Part shown: positions 25,501-29,403 of the stretch, piece after piece
How the letters are laid out: every line of letters starts with the position of its first letter
How positions within the stretch are numbered: position 1 is the stretch's first letter
Assembly (NCBI GenBank): GCA_016707205.1
Contig: JADJHZ010000005.1
Span: 124,001-188,000 of the forward strand
DNA: 64,000 nucleotides
Source of the DNA: Haliscomenobacter sp.
Lineage (GTDB): Bacteria; Bacteroidota; Bacteroidia; Chitinophagales; Saprospiraceae
Direction of reading: 5' to 3'
The notes under the pieces: model-generated
The model's database searches: none
The model's input: the letters and a program-made list of their open reading frames with translations, nothing else
What the model was told of the DNA's origin: nothing
Translations under genes and position numbers: made by a program

Positions 25501-26629
25501 TAAACTGGCTTCCGTTGATCTGAACAGGGGTTCCACTGGTTCCGCCGCTGTAAATTACCGGGTTCCCATTTAATGTAATGCCCCCAACAGCAACACTCCA
25601 ATTAGAGCTGGACCAGGTGTTCAGTCCATTCAGCCCAAACTTAAATATGGAATTGAAAGCCGCAGCAGCATTGGCTGAACCCGTACCATTGTTGGTAAAT
25701 GTAATATCGATTACTGCGTTAGAACACGTGCTGATAGGAGAAATGATGGATGAACTCATTTGTAAATTAGGCGAGCCTTGATTGAGTATAAACTCCCCTG
25801 GTCCAGTTACTGGGGTTTGGCAGTTTGTCATTTCACAGCCCCAGCTAGCCGAGTAAGAAGAAGAAAACGTACAACTAGTTATGGTTACCGTACGCAGTAC
25901 CGTTATGCTTTCAGGATTATTCAGCGTTCCGCCTGGCAATCCAGCCACGGGTAGCTGATAGGTTTTCGTGTTCCCCGATGTACTGACCAGCATGGCAGGA
26001 AAACCTCCAACCGATACCGCACTGGTGGACATGCCTGTTTCCGTAATAGAAAAGGTGATGTTATCCGTTTGCCCCAATCCTCCATTCTGAATCCGTATAG
26101 GCACCGTTACAGGGGCGCCTATACTTGCAGACTGAATGTTGTGCGACAAGAGATTTAAATCCACCATGATAATATCGGCTAGTAATTCTCCATCTATGGT
26201 ATTGCCGTTAAAGGTTGTATTCAATGGAAAAATATCAGTACCCGCAATTGCTGAACAAGAGGCTTTTACCCTAAACGAAAATCGGATTTCACGCCCAGAA
26301 ATAATGGGACCTGTGATGGTGAAGGTGGGAGTAGTTGAGGAAGCATCCGTCTCGGTTATTCCCAATCCTCCAGTTTGAGAAACCAGCATCAAGCTACCGG
26401 GTACATAGCTCACTCCTGTTGGCATAGGGAGATTAACCGTTGCCGAAGGGCCGTTTGCAATAAATTGCAGCAGCGCTTGTAAGGTAGTTTCCCCGTAGCA
26501 TTTTTCGACATCCGGCGCATTGGTTGCATTGGGGTCAATGATATTGACCTGAGCATTGAGGCAAGATAGGGTAAAGAAAAAGGGGATACACAGACTCATC
26601 ATCTGCTTAAACAGCGTACGCTTCTTCAT
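4511..26629 (-). CDS. Giant multidomain SprB-repeat surface protein, T9SS type A cargo
   Basis: One uninterrupted frame of about 7,370 residues. Chosen start is ATG at 26629 (MKKRTLFKQMMSLCIPFFFT), which gives a signal peptide; the frame extends 9 codons further upstream. Approximate order, numbered from 26656: 40-1630 repeated beta-sandwich modules of the DUF11/gliding type; 1630-1900 three modules of about 88 residues; 1905-3524 21 SprB repeats; 3616-4052 five HYR domains, then three related modules; 4332-5540 three GEVED plus SdrD-B-like pairs (GEVEDY; VGNLVWEDRNWNGLQD); 5540-6960 Cys-rich HYR-like region; 6970-7100 a carboxypeptidase-regulatory-like then dockerin-like segment (AADINNSRTVTTLDLIQLRK); 7155-7285 cohesin-like; 7295-7381 T9SS type A sorting domain (NVPNPFQGETVIGF). 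By analogy with SprB of Flavobacterium it is probably an exported adhesin, perhaps for gliding or attachment; no function is proven. Codon composition changes along the gene, and the 3' third is more GC-rich. Confidence 0.93.
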   Translation of the reverse strand: MKKRTLFKQMMSLCIPFFFTLSCLNAQVNIIDPNATNAPDVEKCYGETTLQALLQFIANGPSATVNLPMPTGVSYVPGSLMLVSQTGGLGITETDASSTTPTFTITGPIISGREIRFSFRVKASCSAIAGTDIFPLNTTFNGNTIDGELLADIIMVDLNLLSHNIQSASIGAPVTVPIRIQNGGLGQTDNITFSITETGMSTSAVSVGGFPAMLVSTSGNTKTYQLPVAGLPGGTLNNPESITVLRTVTITSCTFSSSYSASWGCEMTNCQTPVTGPGEFILNQGSPNLQMSSSIISPISTCSNAVIDITFTNNGTGSANAAAAFNSIFKFGLNGLNTWSSSNWSVAVGGITLNGNPVIYSGGTSGTPVQINGSQFSSAMPGGMSDLDLDGQFDDLPSGNSLTFRVTLQYSCPLSCPAPNDQANLVAGAMYNDQCGGMLSGSVNTGFNFTNNGGGSEVFRPATVSDGEKFNVTICVQRNFSGATCPTNAYALHLNLPPNVMATGLGSINGSPASVSTSFGVATLSGGYSSFTTCFTLELMYACGGGPMNFSYEAVFDCDNGCCVQKWGCGNFSILGRICDVCTQGGITVSASSAKRVTLGYTDRTGSATVNPAGIPASNLRKGMPCDEFVFTFEGSMNGGTGGTASFDNGYLEFSYDQLAGGNLLQYLSAGSIFSYYNASSGVTTNNIPLPAPTDTVIGGRHVLIFNFNSFIQSLPEGIVSADDSISVLPRFRVLSNNGLTVVSTQPGNAYAAFFNLASASGNPLPGGDARITCDYSVPEFYLHNVALVQQSVAGERNGCGSYQVSGALQHQLTILADEYPGEIRPLIRLNSISVQIQNGDTYDPGVTPALMVFGSADDPWYTGTFNLPAPSISGNTLTWTNPGNWPLHDLAGANQANTGYQLKFNLINSGCVNAVDGNLQTTWNYNRSAYGPLACQTTTSSGAITGVVAAGAPAHTLTNLTGTINATKQIECFQVRINNTTPGRESRYVWLAMEDNLSTMKVVSVSDVTGAPVTLPLVSYSNGKWVRVTDTLPGGSSRTLEICVTYNGCTSNNLVIRQGWDCPAYPSNPATTTCPTQTLSANLNIIPRPAAIQGNFLATSSLPATMCNDFGFNVLISSTQQGDIINPRVKVVLPAGVTLQGNVRIEYPLNSGNIQNASPIINGQEITVLLDDHSQVINSLPGTINADPVTYPGGEDRLAMVFFSIRTSCSFFSGDYITYQPFANATCSATAIGSGSLFRSPRIKIQGAEPTYEGTFSFNVEGGSTIVGCTSRRVAVNVQLADLLPDDGLAASTGGADTIYLSLPNVVDYVPGSFVCSTLPTGNCPIFVDQTIGTGGRRILKFVLPPNISIPSGGLVNLAFNFRIQPQQNISCTVNDQITANILAVYNNIYCQTTDSNCPAVIALAGEGEVDITLRKTQLVIESFNLACNSIGNLQYTSTIRIQNSPLLSGESIVVEYYCLNALGQTTTLVETRTITGPLAAGTLVTQTGSFAGCDPQNGVLMSIPLTTATNSFQCHCGPVSRTSTAAPKCPGVTVTVADNDICSYQTVTATATLSGAATGGTWTRVGSGTAGSFNTNTSLTTTYTPSSADVTAGQVVLRFTTNDPTGTCTPAVADITVIIRPRPIVAASTLTVCANASGGNTGTFNLAMANELVDPLDINSVTYHSTQANANNGSSPLTSPYSATHNTVVYARVFNPITGCYTTTTLTLLVNAVPAASNTSLSVCEQDTPNQGLGVFNLTQANNNVNSGTGITITYHATLAQAQAGTSALPGVFTSASTTIYARVLNNSSGCFNTSTITLTVLLRPVAYAGQLERCPNVFDGNLATFTLSNANVQVTGGVSGLTVTYYQSLTEAEQGINALPNVYTAQTRDVWVRVSNAAGCFDVDQVQLVVLENPEILATATDVSCFGGTNGSAMVEVLGGALPYTFDWSNNGSDNPDNDPQAITGLSAGVYTVTVTDGNGCMSEDNVIVRQPTAALSAVVNNVTPVACFGSATGAIQLTVSGGTAPYSYNWPGALADVEDPDNVAAGTYTVTVTDLKGCSANATAIITQPSSALMLSTTVTSNALCSGGNTGAASVNASGGTPGYTYLWSNGQTTPAANNLSAGAYTVTVTDAAGCSKVATAVITNPAGLAVNISSFTNVSCQGGSNGSATVMAAGGTPPYAFAWSNGASGQTVNNLPAGTYVIVVTDANGCMSQTSVTITQPALLSATLISKQDITCNGANNGGATLLATGGTAPFTFTWPGAFVENPRTGLNPGTYAVTVTDQEGCMATVAVQINEPLVLSATVSSQNNVSCYGGNNGSINLTVNGGTAPYDYEWSGAAQDVQDPQNLVAGIYTVTVTDANGCTAITSTTIAQPTNPLNAGISSFTNAACNGSATGSATVSATGGTPNYTYLWNNGQNTSMATNLSAGVYQVTVTDMNGCTAVTSVTIINPALLEVNITALSNVSCNGLANGSASVMASGGSPTYTYAWRTLANVPVGAGNTQLNLAPGTYVVEVTDANNCTAQTTVTITEPPLLIVNIAATTSASCYGGNTGTATAIATGGNPSYTYAWPGGSTGQVLNNLSAGSYTVTVTDETGCQATATALITEPAAPLLITLDQIVPVSCHGGANGAIFITLAGGTAPYRYNWSGSVPNVEDPSGLTAGSYTVVVTDLNGCTATATYVVTEPATAPNVNITNVIDADCSGNGTGQATAVPVGGSPGYSYLWSNGQTSATATNLSAGAYQVTVTDANGCTAVGFVVIENPANLLVSITAQTNVLCNGESTGGAVAQASGGKAPYTFAWSNNTFGPNLNGVAAGQYFITVTDDNGCMVQASVNITEPTLLIGSVQNTSAPSCFGFSDGAAVISATGGAGPYVFTWSDNGTGANRTNLTPGNYSVTVTDANKCSTAAMLTIPNAPSALVLNVGSVVNVSCFGGNDGGIPVSVSGGTAPYQYSWSNGAPNIEDPFGLPAGTYNLTVTDSKGCTATTTVVVSQPAAPVVANINAFIHPLCNGNANGSATVTPSGGVGSYTYLWSNGQTTATAINLAAADYTVTVTDANGCSAEAFVTLVNPPVLNVFIASKNEVQCNGTATGSATAGVSGGTASYTYLWSNGQNTATAAGLTAGFYFVTVTDQNGCQAFTSVQITQPPLVVASIISTTPANCTGDMNGTALASAAGGLTPYTFTWPGGVTGALRTGLAAGSYVVTVTDANGCTATATAVVGQPSNPVGIAVTNVTNILCYGAATGAIDITVSGGVAPYLYTWTNPAADVEDPTGLPAGIYTVVVVDANGCSATQTVSITQPATPVSATAIVVNNALCSGTGTGEAMAVPSNGTPGYTYAWSNGQLTQNATGLVAGGYQVTVTDLNGCSTVAAVFISNPSNLTAIISSQSPVSCHGGTDGSATVTPNGGTPPYSYLWSGGQTTQTVTNLSEGTHTVTVTDAAGCIVVVPVYLPAPPLLLLNVLTTQPVSCAGATNGIGSVFATGGTPGYIYTWPGNRTGAKQTGLAAGSYVVTVTDANNCTTTTTVTIGSNGQLDIDLIQNIGPACPGSSIPAIVLSASPFDPNILYSWSGGALAGLADGSSTGLNPQIAAFTLGSTEGVYTVTVTATLQTCTATRTFDIAIRDDQAPQFQDCPGMIMVGNDPDLCGAKVNWTPLFAVDNCGGTVLITQTQGLPSGSIFPVGSTTIEYTATDQNGNASICRFVVVVVDAQRPHITCPASEVYRAMNEACSFRQTSMEWDAKASDNCTIESLTHNYAGAPSNVSLAGAVFPAGSTTVVWTAIDPYGNMTTCSFTVNVSDKTAPNVTAGTCPSNIEVNNDDGICGAVVHFVPPTFEDNCDGQQLSGVRTGLAPGSVFPIGTSTVRYTYTDAAGNAPAVCEFTVTVRDNQQPRITCPTDIVVGTNGVVSSGLATITDVGACGVTLSYSMPLASDNCPNWNLRLLSGTGPDANFYAYNGTYLQRWEVRDAAGNTATCQFSIRVEDLVPPTITCPADVTVYTDPDQCTAQVTYALPIPLDNCSGYTVNRVQGPASGASFGIGRTTVQYEIIDHAGNTAYCSFVVTVLDRQTPKFITCLPDMILTCDAVPPTAANTAEQFIARGGMVTDNCTNTDALLLSSSDSDNGKTICPDDGMRMVTRTYVLTDAAGNQATCTQRFMWEEDRSAPIVTTLPDTLVVECDGMGNTAQLNAWLASHAGGVAEDNSGCSPQNTLIWSHRLEYTDFLCGNQKTYHYTFTVRDTCGNAVSHPALFVIQDTQPPVIVRPARDTVVSCKNGSLASGDFINWLNNHGGAEVQEVCSQVTWTHNFVFDMANMSCFGDTVRVIFTATTPCGVSVKDTALVIIQGLDFGDLPDVADNGRYPTTLKHNGARHIVAPLGSGQNVFLGNTVDVELDGSPSIGASGDGVDEDGIAFLTPLMPGQQARVRISASNQLAIPATVYAFADFDGNGVLDPLVFNTLPVVAPGGSINNEYIFNVPNTGFGNLASVYFRFRISTDPIANSPTGLAPNGEVEDYRLSYYSVGNLVWEDRNWNGLQDNDEKGLGINGVVVALVYAGPDGIMETNLNTLPPSGGIPAGDDIIYYDVTKTYTRADGSTTNGLYYFNGLTAGKYDIVFFDPKDGTVTRPNNVTQSLDEDKDSDALPLATLPGLPVRTSSHTGTFTLIGDLATKEAGIGDQDLAQIPNNNDLPISGAPGLFFPDHLVDQRFDAGIVFLDFGDLPNADSLAGANYPTLLNAKGPRHIVKPNFYLGSCADAEIDGAPDEHAGAKGYGEDDGDDEKDSDPNSWKQGAACSDDEDGIRFLTPLMPGYEACIELRYALPDNFDGPDGFLNAWIDYNGNGTLDANEKLAWTKVNGAAASIEATTGALELERSYMTNGGGKVIVCFDVPKDAAYFTGNVLSRFRLSEDPRLGPDGILPAQAGYVDGRIPCGEVEDYFMKLTKVGNLVWEDRNYNGIQDTLNGMPIEPVIPNVPVKLEFAGLDGVFGSANKAADLEFTYHDTTDINGRYYFCGLIGNVTYDPSGVAVANYRLTAEDPDDMTPTVDRTDVDERRDSDGDDTTIDDLITRITFAITNPMAQPMGELHPTGINDQGGVGTFPDMQVNETFDFGYTGFDYGDLPVAGTNYLTLRDSMSAQFSGVFGPRHAIQPKLYLGEGVDGELNGQPDADAGSKNGGDDDGASAFRKGTGTDDESGIRLLTPLIPGEIAMIKVTYTSQDTVLAGGYANRDAYLRAYIDFNGDGILQYPTDVLTFSSIGTSQSAMGPLAATDNPVLPGGENVMRVLAFRVPTDAVYRDGTAFMRYRLSWEPGLGPDNNAFHQNTAPFVNTALAYPRGEVEDYAVPVVKVGNLSWFDHDVKGDQNENDFVDTLQLVLVWGGVNENTGTFDAAGYQTTMASAGSVTDVLYNLSIVPTQPAVMPPNSNDTPGQIVKTNGMGLYSFQGLIPGNYYLIPLKYLQGDSASFVNAWPKHRVLTLKDNLTGDDQNDSDGMPGATLTINDENSREPEVCASAQPKGENGKKDADDAAAMNAMHPYGKPFPDSLYNQTIDFGWVDEPNVEANLDIVGVYFPSSEICGNFNVIMHLCIKNPTEVPLDSLQAFLNLKAAYGNAFYAATKPKVSIADSAYVKGPAYGKYRKSMIGAKEAFAINPGYNGGSDTRLLLPLSEKSGLYLPGDSIVCIRIEFEIDPSKTDKYEWSSQAYVTGRAVGFQKNGSGVYVKRPLTNYFVKSPNFGGSIIVNDLSDEIDDPMVGGDMIAFEGMVADRGYNGTYNPPFSAPNVTGRDKYLDEDNLTIQNDECWIKTKWNSGVKNVNITLDANCEAIINADNLVPNFLPACGFDKYPEGSYYAVIIQDKHTGRTLWTSDDPTPFDLRKYLDLGLIYKIKSIANHCHTIWGDLNLEDKTIPVVACPDDTDKKVGGTYTFVCTDIDSVLNVERSWTDTAYAYFTGRATATDNCGTPIMDEVTDQLTIFTDCGQQISSGYYAKIERTFFFRDEYGNQAQCTQAIFFKRPQIILPECKVVVQANAAKGDTILSSADMIGKYGLVESVPYFYNGAGKRIYLTGKDYCGFAIDYTDENVFVTGECGRKIIRRWSILDWCYNGSSDYPDYYVERPGGDCYPSGSCEDKFYCWEQLIVIGDETAPVVKTLDTDKDGYAGKGYANAPQADPLLDDLANGYDAGDVLEFSTGPMDCNGAFLVTKNHFKVEEQSTWCFEIEVIKRTAILDLFERPTGRFKWEVDGGVTIKGDCENGYAVSGVPMVKDVLTSYFIRVRVTNVCYGITSILIPVRIVDKAAPVMKCDDKLNVTLSNVGTAHLTAQNVDEGSTDGCAKLAWIKVRRPVGACESSFLTYANFVDANKNGKIDANMDYIDQNRDKKVDALEYFRINDIGGALMTPLLDSIPFFCCDTDSLMVELWGEDKAGNRSFCWHMAKIEDKSGLNYLLPFDQTYKCTEERDRIQLLSVAGTYAETTDTYKAAVALLKGDIAVISGGFCSSVTREIVVTPSLHCDAGEITISWKLTKATSNGNVTVTTESRKIYVQPVHEYNIMFPADIEGTCANLRDTANVIDGGELGCDVLAVFVQDKRYNVESGDPDACYKIFRTFTVINWCQYDERCGEPMQWAVVVPRDPNNNGTNWNDGGGVNVLVRDANMDGTEEIWYEDEDGNIAFPNDGVNWANKGAKTKSNDDVAGYDDRLGVGNLPETCQYAGYGNNGSERFAFMFTQYIFVHDNERPVVDDAASFTFYQNKNNCSATVNIAFSAKDECSINTEVQQVPAVAGNLAIERVTLNGGPLPSYLTVTPAHALNGDNKGTNSWVVSGTGDASQLPLGNHKLEVIIRDDCGNLSLKKDISFSIVDSNGIAPICHHGLSTALMKNPDTGEGEMAVWASDFVASPVDDCNGQGPETGPTGKKLIKKYYIVKDNGDGKWDETDGLDTDGIPTAPATSVTFTCDDLAGDTINTVMIRLYTVDEKGNWAWCETYTVVTDPRGICGGPVVGSAAIAGAITTETKVNVEGVEVNLSGETTSMHMTGASGQYAFDRLEQGYDYSVTPHLDKDYLNGVSTFDLVLITKHILGVQPLNSPYKLIAADINNSRTVTTLDLIQLRKLILGIDARYANNTSWRFVDAAFKFPDTSNPWSAPFPEVVNVNDLQADVKADFIAVKVGDVNGNALASALPRTAGTFSLNADDVQMKAGNEYRIAFTGDLSQIEGYQFTMGFDRNLVELADIEYSVAKAENFGVFAKEGMITASWNEAQGAGHRAQGETLFTLVVKAKADVSSLSEVLNINSRITRAEAYRTGGDYLSVALALTPQRLNASMPFALLQNVPNPFQGETVIGFTLPAAGEATLTIQDVTGRTLRVIRGPYAQGYNQVILKSNELNNKGILTYTLRSGEHTASKRMIILE
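4776..4805 (-). repeat. Octamer tandem repeat inside the giant gene
   Basis: Three perfect GAGGCGTT copies (4776-4799) followed by AAGGCG. They encode the short linker LTPQRLNAS just before the T9SS sorting domain. The sequence resembles the intergenic repeat family, not the flanking coding sequence. Confidence 0.8.
4941..4968 (-). repeat. Heptad tandem repeat inside the giant gene
   Basis: Four heptads (TGCGCCC, TGTGCCC, TGCGCCT, TGCGCCT) encode EAQGAGHRAQGE in the cohesin-like domain. The units are close to those forming the terminator between rpoD and the Lrp gene (54590-54664). The insertion keeps the frame open. Confidence 0.8.
16098..20944 (-). repeat. Array of 21 SprB repeats with four-repeat superperiod
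   Basis: Protein-level repeat of 75-80 residues with the pattern CxGxxxGxxxxxxxGGxxPYxYxW...GxYxVTVTDxxGC. I count 21 copies. Every fourth copy (2, 6, 10, 14, 18) carries the variant E/QDP before the AG-x-YTV motif. Others carry YLWSNGQ (3, 7, 11, 15, 19) or TWPG-type (5, 9, 13, 17, 21) cores. The conserved Asp codon of the E/QDP copies lies at 20561, 19643, 18707, 17786 and 16865, a spacing of 306-312 residues. Confidence 0.9.
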
Positions 26630-26714
26630 GTGAGTATGATTTAGTATTAGAGCCACAACCTTTTACCGTTGCGTTGATATCGTTCACAGCAATTCCCGCT
26701 TAGCAATTAACATT

Positions 26715-26805
26715 AATAATACGTCTGCTTTAGCAGCGTATTATTTTGAAAAAATGCCTTTATAAGGTTCCTTTTTTCAAAATAAATCTGCAATTAATCA
26801 ATTGC
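26715..26805 (-). promoter_or_regulatory. Structured leader of the giant gene: three inverted repeats
   Basis: Upstream of the giant gene start lie three inverted repeats. (1) AATAATACG/CGTATTATT enclosing CTGC-TTTA-GCAG, 26715-26745. (2) Perfect 14-nt arms at 26741-26754 and 26772-26785 with an inner CCTT/AAGG stem. (3) GCAATT-AATC-AATTGC, 26790-26805. Hairpins 1 and 2 share bases 26741-26745, so they cannot both form fully. No gene is present between 26630 and 26965. Confidence 0.6.
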
Positions 26806-26898
26806 GAAGATCCGGTCTTTCCAAAATGGGAATTGGTGAAAATTCCTGAATGATGCAATTCGGAATTTACAAATTTGGGCGATTTCAGGCAGTTAGAC

Positions 26899-26907
26899 GC
26901 AAAAGTA
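26899..26907 (-). promoter_or_regulatory. Candidate -7 element for the giant gene
   Basis: On the minus strand the bases read TACTTTTGC, an exact TAnnTTTGC Bacteroidota -7 element. A TTTG lies 23 nt upstream (26931-26934), slightly further than the usual 19-21 nt. Use would give a leader of roughly 260 nt containing the three inverted repeats. Confidence 0.4.
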
Positions 26908-26965
26908 CTAAAGTTTTTGAGCTAAAAGACCAAAAGTTACCCAGGAGCTGCCCAATGGCCTATAG

Positions 26966-27269
26966 ATCAGAGACAAGTGGAATTGGCGCCGAAAGCACCC
27001 TGCCATCCGGCTGTCGATGAAGGACGTCAACTTCGAGCAACTTGACCTAAAAAAGGCCCTGTTCGACCGCATCGGTGGAAACGATCGCCAAGGTCTATCT
27101 TCTGAAATTCAAACTCGATCAAAGCGCCGATGCTGCCTTAAAGCAAATCCGCCGCAAACGCTACTGCCAGGCATTCTGGAACCTGGGTTAGCAGGTGGTC
27201 AGCGTGGGCGTCCATTTTTCGGGCGAAAGCAAAAACGTGGAAAGCGGGAAAGCGGAGACCATCAGTTAA
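26966..27269 (+). pseudogene. Remnant of AAA-ATPase/DUF1703 PD-(D/E)XK protein gene
   Basis: Two pieces of one gene family survive. The first (frame from 26966) reads IRDKWNWRRKHPAIRLSMKD, which fits the N-terminal AAA-ATPase-like domain (PF09820: the DKW...HPVI...F segment). The second, in another frame from about 27063 to TAA 27267-27269, reads VETIAKVYLLKFKLDQSADA, then KQIRRKRYCQAFWNLG, a TAG stop (27189-27191), and QVVSVGVHFSGESKNV. This matches the C-terminal DUF1703 nuclease domain (PF08011), with the Glu of its EFK motif changed to Lys. Intact members are about 500-580 residues, so most of the middle is deleted. Such genes are common, often multicopy and unstable in Bacteroidota. The last 4 nt overlap the GH127 gene end. 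Confidence 0.75.
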
Positions 27270-29215
27270 AACCCCGTCTGCCTCAAAATTGTCTTCCCTA
27301 TCGGCGTCAACTCAACCCGCTTCACTTTTTGGGTAGAAAGATCCATTAGCCGCGCCAGAATGCGCCCCCGGCTGAATTTGGCCTTGTGCCCAGGCAGGAA
27401 GGCATACTGCGCGGCGTCTAATGGCCGGTACATCCGGTCCTCGAAGCCGGGGGCATAGGCCCTTCCGGTTTCTTCCGCTGCCTCTATAGGCCGGGCATAC
27501 ACCAGCGGCCCATAGGCAAAATAATGGTCGCCCGCAGCTCCTGTTAAGACCCGGACGTCCGACTCCAGCGTCAGCCGGATCTCGTCGCCGGGGGCAAAAC
27601 GGCGGTCGAATACCAGGAACCCCTGTTCCTCCCCGTATGCCTCCGAACTTTTAATCTCTGTACACCATGCCGGTTTGCGGACCTTCAAGCGGAATGCCAG
27701 CGGTCTGGATAGATCAATTCGGAATACCAGTTCCTGGTTATACGGGTATCGGGTTTCGGTTTCTATACGCACAGTCTCCCCTTCCACCTCGGTCTCCAGG
27801 GTGCTGGGCGTCAGGAGCAGGGCCGCCAGGGTGCGGTCGTCTTCTTTCATCCAGGCTGCCTGCACGAAATAGGGGGTAATCCGGCCGGCGTTGGGGGCAC
27901 AACACACAGCTACATCCTGATGGACGGGGGAGTATTTATAGCGCGTCTGCACGCGGTTGGGCTCTGCTTCTCCATTTTTTGTGCCCATCATCTCATAGGA
28001 GTTGTCGGTCTTCAGGTAGGCAATAGCCGAATGTTCGGGATGCCGGGCGCCCTGGGCAGCGTTGTAGAAGAGGTCCTCCATCGCATCCGCAAACCTGGGA
28101 TTGCCCGTTTTTTGGAGCAAGAGGGCGTAGCCGTCCATCAATTCGTGGATGGAGCAGTACTCGTAACCCACCTGGGTTGCATCCGGAATCCGGCCGCCTA
28201 TCCACTCATCCCCTATCGGGCCTCCGGCGCACGTAACAGCAGCCTGTATCCGGCTAAGATAAATATCCAGGGCCTGTTTCAGTTGGGGATCGCCGGTGGC
28301 ATAATAGGCGACGGCCAGCGGCCGGAGGTGCTCGTAGGTATGGACGCCATGGGACTGGAGTTTATAGTCTGGGCTGAGGATATTTTTTAATTGGGCGTCC
28401 TGCTCCGACTGGTCGGTTCGGCAATAATCGCGGTACAGGAAGGCGGCATAGGCCAGATATCTGGAGTCTCCGCTCAGTTGGGCCATCCGGTCAAGCACAT
28501 CGGTAAAGGTCAGTCCGTGCGAGATCCCTCCATTGAATCCGCCCTTTGAGAAAAACGGACTGGATTGATCCATCGGATAATTCGCCATGACATCATCGAC
28601 GGCGCGCACCAGCGCATTCCAGACTTCCCCGCTTTGAGTGTATTCATAATACGCCAGCAGGCCGCGAAACAGGGTGGTTTTGGCCCAGAGTTCGCCGTTT
28701 TCAGAGGAAAAACGGTAGCGAAGGTCTTTGTCGTAGATGCCGAGGTAGCCGTCTTCATCCTGAGATGACAACATGCGCCGCACGTACTGTTGGGCTTTAG
28801 CCAGAGCGGCGGAGTCCCGAAGCAGGATGGCATTGCGGATATAGCCGTCCCACCAGTTGGATTGGGTTTCGGAGTTCCACCATTGGTATTGTTCGTCCCC
28901 TTCGGCGTCGCCCGATTTGAGGTTGCCCAAATCGCGTGCGGCGCTTTTTCTGTGAAGCCGCCCCTTGGTGTAGATCGGGTCCTCGATCAGGCCGGGAACC
29001 AGCCGGTCCAGGTTGCCCGCGAAGCCAGTCATATCGCGCTGCATTTGGGCCTTGAGCCAGCCTGTGGGGCGGATGGAGGCGAACGGAAGGCGGGTTAAGG
29101 TTTCTTTCACCGGGGAAGCGTTGGATGGCCGGTCCATAGTTGACGGGGTTTGACTCTGGAGGAAAAAGGGGATCAAAAGAACGCATGAGCATGCATGCAC
29201 TATCTTAGTTTTCAT
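27266..29215 (-). CDS. Glycoside hydrolase family 127 (beta-L-arabinofuranosidase-like)
   Basis: Member of the DUF1680/GH127 family (PF07944), whose characterised enzymes remove beta-L-arabinofuranose. About 649 residues. The signal peptide (MKTKIVHACSCVLLIPFFLQ) indicates export to the periplasm or beyond. An alpha/alpha barrel begins with the family segment around RPTGWLKAQMQRD. The zinc/nucleophile cysteines of the family are recognisable: Glu and Cys in GYEYCSIHE and the Cys pair in AVCCAPNAGR. ATG at 29215 is preferred to an upstream TTG at 29221. It is the last gene of a minus-strand group behind the GH92, isomerase and dioxygenase genes, separated from GH92 by a 188-nt spacer with a large palindrome. 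Exact substrate unknown. Confidence 0.9.
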   Translation of the reverse strand: MKTKIVHACSCVLLIPFFLQSQTPSTMDRPSNASPVKETLTRLPFASIRPTGWLKAQMQRDMTGFAGNLDRLVPGLIEDPIYTKGRLHRKSAARDLGNLKSGDAEGDEQYQWWNSETQSNWWDGYIRNAILLRDSAALAKAQQYVRRMLSSQDEDGYLGIYDKDLRYRFSSENGELWAKTTLFRGLLAYYEYTQSGEVWNALVRAVDDVMANYPMDQSSPFFSKGGFNGGISHGLTFTDVLDRMAQLSGDSRYLAYAAFLYRDYCRTDQSEQDAQLKNILSPDYKLQSHGVHTYEHLRPLAVAYYATGDPQLKQALDIYLSRIQAAVTCAGGPIGDEWIGGRIPDATQVGYEYCSIHELMDGYALLLQKTGNPRFADAMEDLFYNAAQGARHPEHSAIAYLKTDNSYEMMGTKNGEAEPNRVQTRYKYSPVHQDVAVCCAPNAGRITPYFVQAAWMKEDDRTLAALLLTPSTLETEVEGETVRIETETRYPYNQELVFRIDLSRPLAFRLKVRKPAWCTEIKSSEAYGEEQGFLVFDRRFAPGDEIRLTLESDVRVLTGAAGDHYFAYGPLVYARPIEAAEETGRAYAPGFEDRMYRPLDAAQYAFLPGHKAKFSRGRILARLMDLSTQKVKRVELTPIGKTILRQTGF

Positions 29216-29296
29216 ATACAAACGGAATTACCTAATTATTAAATCCATAGCCTCCTTCCAGTCCAAACCAGTCTTCGGCTCCGGGATTGAGGTTCT

Positions 29297-29394
29297 GCCC
29301 ACCCTACTGGACATTTTCGTTTTCCTGGCGCCCAGACCTTCCAGGTTTGCGAAACCTGGAAGGTCTCGTTCCCAAAATGTCGAGTAGTGTGGGC
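29297..29394. repeat. Nested 98-nt palindrome between GH92 and GH127 genes
   Basis: Inner perfect inverted repeat with arms of 15 nt (29334-29348 and 29352-29366, AGACCTTCCAGGTTT type) and a 3-nt loop. Outer arms at 29297-29319 and 29372-29394 match at 20 of 23 positions. There is no T-run. It resembles a REP/BIME-type dispersed palindrome more than a simple terminator, and sits in the spacer of two co-oriented genes. Confidence 0.75.
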
Positions 29395-29403
29395 TCCGCC
29401 CAA

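Noticed and set aside
4511..26629. Non-ribosomal peptide synthetase, polyketide synthase or polymorphic toxin as explanation for the giant gene
   Set aside because: No adenylation, ketosynthase or toxin motifs; the repeats are extracellular SprB, HYR and GEVED modules with a T9SS signal.
26966..27269. Intact 110-codon gene from ATG 27017
   Set aside because: The frame switches between two family fragments and the real C-terminal part lies in another frame with an internal stop.
29335..29365. Simple rho-independent terminator for the GH92 gene
   Set aside because: No T-run follows on either strand and a second outer pair of arms exists, so it is listed as a nested palindrome.
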